A stretch of 18,186 bases of DNA from Alectoria sarmentosa. Taxonomy: Eukaryota > Ascomycota > Lecanoromycetes > Lecanorales > Parmeliaceae. Of this stretch, positions 9,347 through 16,362 are shown piece by piece; the first letter of the stretch is position 1; the number at the start of each line of letters is the position of its first letter. A model generated the notes under the pieces. That model did no database searches. It was not told where the DNA came from and saw nothing but the letters and a program-made list of their open reading frames with translations. Location: positions 1 through 18,186 of the forward strand of contig WOGZ01000514.1 of the NCBI GenBank assembly GCA_009733775.1, given 5' to 3'. Both the position numbers and the translations under genes were made by a program.

Positions 9347-10828
9347 ATGTCTCAACCCCAGTTGCCTAAGAAGTTCCTCGACCAGCTCTACGACATGGAC
9401 ATCCTAGACCCCAACCAAGATCTCATCCAACAGCTTCAAGAAATGCAAGACCTGCAACGCCGCTACGGAAGTGGCAACGCACCGCCAGCATCCATTCAAA
9501 ACCCTGCCCCGACCAAGTCTCAATCTACCACGCCACCCTCTTCGGCCCCTACAGATAATAGCAAGCAGAACATTCCAGAACCCCTACAAACCCTCTTCGC
9601 CGACCGCGCCCGCAGACTCGAGACCGACAGACGGGATCAAGAAGCGACCGCGAAAGCGCACAGGAAGGCGAAAGCGCTGGCTCAGAAGAAGGAAGCGACG
9701 AGTCTGCAGCAAGGCGCTGCTATGACTAAGCAGGCGAGGTATGCAGCAGAGGAGAAGGAGAGATTGAAGGATGAGAAGGTGGCGAGGGAGAGGGTGCTGG
9801 AGTTGATTGAGATTGATAAGGTGCAGAGGAGGGAGAAGGAGGAGAGAAGGAAAGAGGCTGCGAGGGTGGTGGAAGCTGAGGGGTCGAGTCGGGGCTCTGG
9901 GTTTGATAATCGTTCACACACGGCGTATGCTATTGGTGCGATGTCTCCTCGATTTGGTTCTTCGATGCCAGAGTCGTCGATCTCCGGCCAGTCTGACATT
10001 CGGCTCCCCCGGTCCGCGTCCCGTCCATCACCATCGTCTCTGTCCAGATCTTACAACACCGGCCCGTCAAAGACCCTGGCGCCGCGGAACTCAAACCTGT
10101 CGTCTCGCCATCGCCTTGCGAGTCCAGGAACCGGCGAGAGGGACGACTTGGACGAAAGCTGCACCAACGATCAAGGCTATTCTGATCAAGGCTACACGCC
10201 AAGAAACAACAACAACAACAACAACAGCAGTCAGAAATCCAGCCAACGATTTCGCCCTCCTCATATCACACCCGAAAAGAGCTTGCCGCCCAACCGGAGC
10301 CGTCCCTCTCTCCCACCTTCTCAAACCGATCGTTCTCGCCCATCCTCCTCCTCCTCCTCCAAAGGAACCCGACTCGACAGACCCAGCCACCATCCCCTCG
10401 AATCCTCCCCCACTCAACCGCCCTCAATCTCATTCCCAAACCGACCTCCTCCCCCCTTCCCCCTCTCCCTCTCCCTCTCCCCACGCACTACCCAGACTTC
10501 CCACCCCCCCAGACGCAACACCATCCCCCGCTTCCACGACCACGAATGCGTGTGGGGCTCGCCCCATTCCAGCGCCGACTTCTCGACCGCGCACCAGCAT
10601 CCGTTGGGCGACAACGCGTGCGCGCATTGCGATCGGGATGCGAGCATTTGCCATCCGTGCGTCGTGAGGGGGTGTAGGGGCCAGTGGTGCTGCGGTTGCT
10701 GGGATGAGATGGTTGGACGGAAGAAGGGGGGCGGGGTGGTGAGGCCGAGTGGGTGGCAGGTTTGTGGGTTTAGAAGGGGGGGTGGGATGGTGGGGGTGGG
10801 GAGGGGGAGGGGGAGGGGGAGGTGGTGA
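9347..10828 (+). CDS. Coiled-coil protein with C-terminal cysteine cluster, unknown function
   Basis: The frame is open further upstream, but only from a TTG; the first in-frame ATG is at 9347 in a good context (ACAACCATGTC), giving 493 residues. Residues 1-45 are hydrophilic with LDQLYDMDILDP. Residues about 84-177 form a strongly charged helix, probably a coiled coil, with KVARERVLELIEIDK and REKEERRKEAAR; it resembles the helical linker of UBX-domain proteins, but no UBX domain follows. Residues 178-400 are disordered, rich in Ser, Pro and Arg, with seven Asn (287-293) and six Ser from codon repeats. Residues 425-451 hold a dense cluster of eight Cys (CAHC, then CHPC, then GCRGQW, CC, GC) that could bind one or two zinc ions. 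The tail is Gly/Arg-rich (GRGRGRGRW), as in RNA-binding proteins. I do not recognise the family. The conserved Cys spacing in this frame argues that the GC-rich 3' half is truly coding. An unseen intron cannot be excluded. Confidence 0.7.
   Translation: MSQPQLPKKFLDQLYDMDILDPNQDLIQQLQEMQDLQRRYGSGNAPPASIQNPAPTKSQSTTPPSSAPTDNSKQNIPEPLQTLFADRARRLETDRRDQEATAKAHRKAKALAQKKEATSLQQGAAMTKQARYAAEEKERLKDEKVARERVLELIEIDKVQRREKEERRKEAARVVEAEGSSRGSGFDNRSHTAYAIGAMSPRFGSSMPESSISGQSDIRLPRSASRPSPSSLSRSYNTGPSKTLAPRNSNLSSRHRLASPGTGERDDLDESCTNDQGYSDQGYTPRNNNNNNNSSQKSSQRFRPPHITPEKSLPPNRSRPSLPPSQTDRSRPSSSSSSKGTRLDRPSHHPLESSPTQPPSISFPNRPPPPFPLSLSLSPRTTQTSHPPRRNTIPRFHDHECVWGSPHSSADFSTAHQHPLGDNACAHCDRDASICHPCVVRGCRGQWCCGCWDEMVGRKKGGGVVRPSGWQVCGFRRGGGMVGVGRGRGRGRW
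10205..10225 (+). repeat. AAC trinucleotide microsatellite, in frame
   Basis: Seven AAC units lie in frame and encode seven Asn (residues 287-293) of the cysteine-cluster protein. A second in-frame triplet run of TCC follows at 10343-10360. Both sit in the disordered part, where length changes would be tolerated. Confidence 0.85.
10445..10482 (+). repeat. 38-nt uninterrupted polypyrimidine tract with mirror symmetry
   Basis: Only C and T occur here, ending with three CCCTCT-type units. Coding frame: PPPPFPLSLSLSP. Such mirror-symmetric homopyrimidine DNA can adopt triplex (H-DNA) structure in vitro; here this is an inference from sequence alone. Confidence 0.75.
10776..10822 (+). other. G-quadruplex-type sequence at the 3' end of the coding region
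   Basis: Five runs of four or five G, separated by single bases, occupy 10792-10819, preceded by a run of seven G at 10776-10782. This satisfies the canonical quadruplex pattern on the coding strand, hence in the mRNA as well. It encodes the Gly/Arg tail of the cysteine-cluster protein just before the stop codon. Confidence 0.75.
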
Positions 10829-11229
10829 AGGGGAGAATGGTTGGGGCGGGCGGTCTTTGTTGCCTTTGGGGAGATGTCTTGGTGTTTTGGTTATAAGTAG
10901 TCGGAGCCATGTGGGCTTTTGCATGCATGTTGGTAGCTTGAATACACCATCTTTCCCTTCCGCATAGCCTCACTCATCTCTACGCATGCTCGTCTTGCAT
11001 CCGGTCACCAATAGCAAGCATACCGTGCACTGGAGCTGGGGGAATAACTCGGGTTCATCACTCCGTCATTTCGTTTTCGATATCTAAATTCACAGTTTCA
11101 CCGCAACATCTCTTCGCTTTTGGTATTTGGGTTTAGGCTTCCATCTCCCCCCATCTTTCGTCTACATATTGTTACTGGCTCTTCTGATCTTTGTGCTTCT
11201 CTGTTCCTCTACAACCTGTCAGAACCGGC
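10829..11229. other. 3' flank between the cysteine-cluster gene and the transposon
   Basis: Ordinary sequence with no ATG-initiated frame that looks coding. It presumably contains the 3' untranslated region and end of transcription of the gene upstream. I see no tRNA, repeat or recognisable terminator signal. It runs into the piggyBac-type element without a visible TTAA target site. Confidence 0.5.
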
Positions 11230-11296
11230 ATAGAGTCATGTCATATGGGTGTATTGAATAAGACAACTAAGTGAGGAGGAAATATGTACATAAAAA

Positions 11297-11340
11297 GGAG
11301 GCATCTATCCGATAACCGCCGAGAGGCAACAAATGTGATT
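11297..11340 (+). repeat. Subterminal inverted repeat, left arm
   Basis: The reverse complement of this segment contains ATTTGTTGCC, then CTCGGCGGTTATCG, then AGATGCCTC. The same blocks in the same order lie on the + strand at 13247-13299, separated there by small insertions. The arms thus face each other across the transposase gene, as expected for subterminal repeats that bind transposase. Confidence 0.75.
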
Positions 11341-11405
11341 TTTTTCTACTATTTTCAACATTACACTCCACCACCACCATATGATATACTATGAACGACT
11401 GATAT

Positions 11406-13169
11406 CTATCCTGTAGAGTCCATAGCACCTTGCCTTTCATGAAATCGCTTTACACAGTCCCCTTTGCGACATAAAAAGACATTACACACCGCACACCCCC
11501 CTCTAGTCCTTTTGATGCGCCCCCTATTACCATTAATCTCTTTCCCAAAACCCCTATTCTGATCCTTCATTCGACACATAATGCACACCCGAATAATCTT
11601 TAGATCTTGCCAATCATGGTTACCTCGTAGTGGCTTCGGAAACACCGTATTAGAGGTGGGAGGTGGACGTTTTCGATTAGAATATTCATCCTTCAGCAGC
11701 TCCACAATCACGGTCTTTAAAAACGTCTGATGCTCTTGACGAGCCTGTCCCATTGGTTCACATAGACAATATGCATTGATAAGGCTCTTATCCAAATGCC
11801 AATTGAATAGGGGCATCCAATTCCGATTGCAAGCCCGTTGATTAGTGTATGTAGCCGTCAGAGCATTGAATCGATCCACCCCTCTCATATACTTATTGTA
11901 ATAGAAAAACAATTTGGGAACCTTCAATACTTTCTCCGAAACATCATTCCCATTCTCTTTGAAAACAAATAAGACAACACGGGCATTTATACTGGTCTTA
12001 TTGAGACGTTTTCTTTTCTTGAAGACAGAGTCATCAACCTCTCGAATACCATATGCAATGATAAGTGCCAAAACAAGGTTATTGTCTTGTCAGGCTATCA
12101 TAAGGACGTCGTTTTGTACCATTGCTGCAAGAACTCCGTACGGAATATCCTTAAAAAACTGCTGTTTCATCTCCATGAGCAGATTTGAAAGATCTTTTCG
12201 AATTGACTTCATGATCCCACACACCGCAATTCCTTTGACTTTCAAGGCCACAGCCAGTTTCAGATTACTGAAATAATTGTCCATGAAGAGAATGATGTCA
12301 AGGGGTAATGTGTCAATGACCAGTTTGACTATCATGACTGATGTGTCTCCCAATCCTTTGACTTTTGGCTTACCTTCCAGGCCTTATACAGGAGAATACC
12401 ACGAATAATTATAAAGATAGCCTTCATCATCGATTACAAAGACCTTATATCCTTCCGAAATGGGCTTGCCTGGCATCATAATAAAATAATGAATCCGTCT
12501 TATCTCCTTGATCATACACTCATCAATTGTTATATAAGAGTTAAGAGTACGCAGAATCCTTCAATTCCTTCGAATCTCGTCCGTAAATGACTAAAGCTTC
12601 TTATATCACACAGGCTGTTTCCATCTGCCTTTTCCAATGATCATATAATCCTCTTCGCCTGAATCTAAACAATGAATGAACTTTTTAAGAAGGATATATC
12701 GATCCCGAATCATTTTTCCAATAAGAATAGAAGCCACAAAAGCAACACCATCGATTCTTCAATAATTATGAATAATAAGAAAATGAAAAATACCCATATA
12801 GATCGTGATAGCGACAAATATTTTGAGCTCCGATACATCGGTAGGTTTTTAAACAGATTTCAGAGTGTTTTGAGCAATCGCATACAAATTGATATTCTTA
12901 CGAAGCATATCCCACACAGTAGTAGTTCATATAAGACTAAACACGATATAAGAAATAAGAAATATGTCTTCAGGAAGATGACTAACAGCCGCGCGATCCT
13001 TTATCTCCATTGATTGATACTATGAGAGTGATGAGATGCGGGAGAGTAAATTATCGAGGTTTTCAAGGTGTGTATCTCTTTTTTTGTCTTTGGTCGCTTT
13101 TTTTTGATTCTTTAAGGCCTGATCTAATTCGTATTTATCAGGCGCAGGTATGATAGCAATTTGAGGCAT
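11406..13169 (-). pseudogene. piggyBac-family transposase (DDE_Tnp_1_7), nine in-frame stops
   Basis: From an ATG at 13169 to a TAG at 11406-11408, one - strand frame of 587 codons covers a whole piggyBac transposase, a normal length for the family. Stops interrupt it at codons 50, 81, 107, 137, 188, 193, 203, 262 and 360 (+ strand 13020, 12927, 12849, 12759, 12606, 12591, 12561, 12384, 12090), with no frameshift. The N-terminus is Lys-rich. The conserved core shows ITIDECM (first catalytic Asp, codon 216), FMDNYFS (second, 297) and YNKYMRGVDRFN (third, 432). Next comes NWMPLFNWHLDKSLINAY. A C-terminal Cys-rich zinc domain is intact: Cys 529, 532, 559, 562, 567, 572 and His 577. At codons 137 (after HNY) and 360 (before QDN) family alignment expects Trp, so TGG became TGA, a RIP-type G-to-A change. 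The last 227 codons have no stop. The gene cannot make active enzyme. Confidence in the family is high; the exact start is less sure. Confidence 0.88.
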
Positions 13170-13246
13170 ATTTGATTATGGTATGGTTGAATAATAAATA
13201 AAATAAAAAAAGTCGCGTGTTTGAGATTCGTGATTTTTCGGATAAA

Positions 13247-13299
13247 ATTTGTTGCCATCGGCTCGGCGGTTATCGAATATGGGAACAGATGCCTCTGCC
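13247..13299 (+). repeat. Subterminal inverted repeat, right arm
   Basis: Partner of the arm at 11297-11340. Blocks ATTTGTTGCC, CTCGGCGGTTATCG and AGATGCCTC are shared. Short insertions (about four bases after the first block, about eight after the second) distinguish this arm. It lies upstream of the transposase start codon and may overlap its promoter. Confidence 0.75.
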
Positions 13300-13970
13300 A
13301 AGCCACGCTAAGCCCAATCGGGTAGTGTCAAAGAAATGTGATATCAAAGGGAAGTCAGCCCTATTAAGGATATAGAGTACGCTCGTAACACAACCCAGTA
13401 TCCTCATTTTGCAAAATTAATTCGACTTAAATTCTATCTTTTTCTCTTCGATTAATCTATTTGTTTTTCTCATTTCAATTCGATTATAAACGATTTCGAA
13501 CAACAAATATTAATGATATTTTTTTATTTTTTTATTTATGCAAATTATTAATTAATTAATAAATAATATATTCGTTATTATTTTATTTTATAATCACATT
13601 TATAATTTAAATTATATATTAATATTTAATTTTATTAAAATATTATTTATTTTATACGTTTAATTATTATTTTTATTATATAATAACGATGATCGTTATA
13701 TATTATAACGCATTTTACGCGATCGATAATTTCTCGAATTTCGTAAATATAATCTTTCTTTTTTATAATCTCGTTTATAAATTTAAAAAATATTATTTTA
13801 CGCTCGATCGCATTAATGTTATAATTAACATTTGCGAAATTTACTATTATAAAACGTTTATATTATTAAAATAAATGTTATAAAAACTTTCGTCGTAAAA
13901 ATGAAAAGCGAATTAAATTTTTTTTAATTTAAGTTATCGAAATCGTGAATATTAATTACTTTCGTTTTAG

Positions 13971-14109
13971 CGTATTTAAAAAAAGTTTGATTTTTTAACG
14001 TTTATAATTAATTTATTAATCGTTTAACAAAATAATAAAGATTACGAATCTTTAAAAGTTATATATAAAAAAGTTGTTTAAATTATTATCGCGATTTTAA
14101 TGTTATTAA
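13971..14109 (+). repeat. Long inverted repeat, arm 1
   Basis: Pairs with 14224-14363 in opposite orientation, with a spacer of about 114 bases. Longest exact block is AATTAATTTATTAATCGTTTAACAAAATAAT-like sequence around 14007-14037, and a second shared block surrounds TTTAAATTATTATCGC near 14077-14092. Differences between the arms include transitions and some transversions, so they had separate histories. See the gag-like relic entry for a possible coding origin. Confidence 0.75.
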
Positions 14110-14223
14110 AATTTTGAATATGCGAGAAATATTCGTTAAAATAAATAAATAAAAAGTCGTAATTCGAGAATCAAAAATTTAAAATTTTATATATTTTAAT
14201 AAATATATAATTATTTTTTATAT

Positions 14224-14363
14224 TATTAACGACGTTAAAATTGCGATAATAATTTAAATAACTCTTTTTTATATCATTTTCAAAAATGTATAATTTTCAT
14301 TATTTTGTTAAACGATTAATAAATTAATTACGAGTGTTAAAAAATCGTTTTTTTTTAAATACG
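14224..14363 (-). repeat. Long inverted repeat, arm 2
   Basis: Reverse-complement partner of arm 1 at 13971-14109. The whole structure is about 393 bases and could fold into an imperfect hairpin. Read on the - strand, this arm continues a frame that starts near 14562 (next entry), which suggests that the two arms are two copies of one gene fragment placed tail to tail rather than the ends of a transposon. Confidence 0.75.
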
Positions 14364-14562
14364 TCAATTTTTTATAAATTATATAAAAGAACTTATATTT
14401 CGTTATTAACGTTGAAAATCGCGATTTTAAAAAAGCGACGAAACTCTCGAAATTAAGTAAACTAATTTTTATTTTTCGCTTTTTAAATCAAAAAAAGCGA
14501 GGTTTATAGCGTTTAAGAATTAAATAAACGACGTAATTATAATACGAATCGATAAAATAAGC
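14225..14562 (-). pseudogene. Possible retrotransposon gag-like relic
   Basis: One - strand frame of about 112 codons has four stops, fewer than such AT-rich DNA should give by chance. It reads AYFIDSYYNYVVYLIL, later LLNFESFVAFLKSRFSTLI, then KKNDFLTLVINLLIV. This layout (AY-x-DSAYNW, then a NFE-F motif, then a YLTEF-like helix) recalls gag proteins of fungal Ty3/gypsy elements. The opposite arm at 13971-14109 read on the + strand gives a related peptide (KKFDFLTFIINLLIV). The call rests on my memory of the family and is tentative. Another - strand stretch at about 14950-15190 (LYDKVMKLNKLILNYRTSS) may also be relic coding DNA. Confidence 0.3.
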
Positions 14563-15835
14563 AATTTAAAGTCTTTAATAATTATTATTATTAATATTAT
14601 ATAAAATCGAGAATTTAATAAAATTGAAATTTAATATAATAACGTTTTTTAAGTATTTTTTATTAATAAATACTTTTATTAAATAAATAATATGATAATA
14701 ATAATATATATTTATAATAAATAAACGATGATTATTTATTAGTTTTTTATTTTCAATCTTTTGTTATTCGTTATTTAAAGATCATAAAATTAATTTTTAA
14801 AGATTTTTATTTAAAATTAACAATTATTATTTCGTTCGTTTTTTTAAAAATAAAATAAAATTGCTTTTTTTTATATCAAAAATCAAATTCGAATAAATTT
14901 AAAATTGTATTAAAGATTTCATTACTTCGTCTTCGAAATTAATAAAGACTTTTATTTTTATAAAATTTGTTATATATATTTTTTATATTATAAACGTTAA
15001 AGCGATTAATTAAATAATTATATAATTTTATAACATTGAATCGCTAATACGTATCAAGCGACGATGTTCGATAATTTAATATAAGTTTATTTAACTTCAT
15101 TACTTTATCGTATAAATTTTCTTTTATTAAAAAGCTTTATTCGTCTCACTTTCGATCGCTTTATTTCTCAAATTTAATTTTTTAACAAAAAACGATGCTT
15201 AAATTCTTTCTTTAATAATTTAAATTCAAAAATTAATATTAAAATTAATTCTCAAAAACAATTTACTATATTTTTTCAAAAAATTTACGTTTTATTTTAA
15301 ATTAGCAATAAAAGCTTTTATAATACATTCGATAATTGTAAATTATTAAATTTATTTAATAAACGAGTTTGTATTTATATAAATATTTTTATTAATCTTT
15401 TATTATAACAAGTTTTTATTTTAATCGTCTTTTATTTATATTTATTTTATACAATCACAATATAATTCGATTATATATTATTTTTCGCAATTTTATACGA
15501 TCGTCGAAATTAATTTCTTCGTTATAATTATATAATACGCTTTTATTTCGCAATATTATTAATAAATTTAAATATATTATATAAATTAATAATAAAAATA
15601 TCGATTAATAAATTTTGCTTTTCTTATTTTCAATTTATGACTTTTTTATTATTTTAATAATAAACGTTATAAAAAGTGTTATTATCGTTATTATTATTAT
15701 TATTATATAAAAACTTTTTTCGTTTGCAATCGTGATATTTATCGATAATTTTATAATTTTAATTATTTATTCAACGTTATTCAAGCTCGATATAATTTAA
15801 TATAATAATTTATTAAATTATATTAAAAAGCTCGC

Positions 15836-16032
15836 TTATATTACGAGCGTATTTTATATTTTTTAATAAAATTAACTTTTCTTTAACATTAAGTTTCTTT
15901 AATACTATTCGATTTAACTTAGCGTAATTTAATAAAGATATTTATTTTTATATAAATGTCTTTTTTTTTATGTATATATTTTCTTCTCACTTAATTATTT
16001 TATTTAATATATTTATATAATATAATTTTATA
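15836..16032 (+). mobile_element. Miniature piggyBac derivative, copy 1, RIP-mutated
   Basis: About 197 bases equal the first 116 bases of the piggyBac element (reverse complement of 13277-13392) joined directly to its last 79 bases (reverse complement of 11230-11308). ACGAGCGT near the start and CTTCTCACTTA near 15983-15993 are preserved. Nearly all ungapped differences are C-to-T or G-to-A. The join creates a hairpin whose arms are related to AGATATTTA and TAAATGTCTT. It encodes nothing and would depend on transposase supplied elsewhere. Confidence 0.8.
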
Positions 16033-16167
16033 AATTAAAATTCATAAATTAAATTTATGATATTTAAGATAAATAAAGGCGAAACGAATTTAAATAACGT
16101 CGATTAAGCGAACTCTATTTGCTTTTTATACGTATATAATTTATTTTTATTATTATATAAAAAGCAC

Positions 16168-16362
16168 TTATTATTATAAGCGTATTTTATATTTTTAATA
16201 AAATTAACTTCTCTTTAATATCACATTTCTTTAACACTACTCGATTGGGCTTAGCGTGATTTAATAAAGACATTTATTTTCATATAAATGTCTTCTTTTT
16301 ATGTATATATTTTCTTTTTATTTAATTATTTTATTTAATACATTTATATAATATAATTTTAT
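16168..16362 (+). mobile_element. Miniature piggyBac derivative, copy 2, RIP-mutated
   Basis: Same structure and orientation as copy 1, 135 bases downstream and about 195 bases long. It is closer to the parent element: CGATTGGGCTTAGCGTG (16242-16258) and ATATCACATTTCTTT (16219-16233) are unchanged. Over about 100 aligned bases of the 5' part I count about 26 differences, all transitions (C to T or G to A on the + strand). The hairpin AAGACATTTA/TAAATGTCTT lies at the deletion join. Confidence 0.85.

Larger units (their letters stand above)
11230..13392 (-). mobile_element. Decayed piggyBac-type DNA transposon
   Basis: An element of about 2.2 kb with its transposase on the - strand. Its extent is inferred from the two miniature copies at 15836-16032 and 16168-16362, which match its 5' end (+ strand 13277-13392) and its 3' end (11230-11308) and diverge outside these limits. 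It contains a long subterminal inverted repeat (separate entries). The usual TTAA target duplication of piggyBac elements was not found at the inferred ends; the nearest TTAA sites are on the right (13364-13367, 13417-13420, 13427-13430) and none is seen on the left between 10981 and 11400. The true ends may therefore be off by some tens of bases, or one end may be lost. It lies exactly at the border of the gene island and the AT-rich island. Confidence 0.75.

Noticed and set aside
9807..10667. 286-codon + strand frame inside the cysteine-cluster gene
   Set aside because: Shifted frame of GC-rich repeats; the main frame has the coiled coil and the cysteine cluster, this one has neither.
10430..10924. 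164-codon Pro-rich - strand frame
   Set aside because: Its composition is just the complement of the G-rich and C-rich tracts of the + strand gene; it has no motif.
12672..13013. 113-codon + strand frame starting with ATG
   Set aside because: It is antisense to the transposase pseudogene; the - strand frame carries the family motifs, and this peptide looks like nothing known.
13124..13306. 60-codon - strand frame upstream of the transposase
   Set aside because: It opens at GTG, is out of frame with the transposase, and overlaps the subterminal inverted repeat.
13364..13367. TTAA as the right target site of the piggyBac element
   Set aside because: The miniature copies share sequence on both sides of this TTAA, so it lies inside the element.
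13689..13874. 61-codon + strand frame in the AT-rich island
   Set aside because: Composition is what random AT-rich DNA gives (Ile, Tyr, Asn, Phe, Lys); no motif or neighbours support it.
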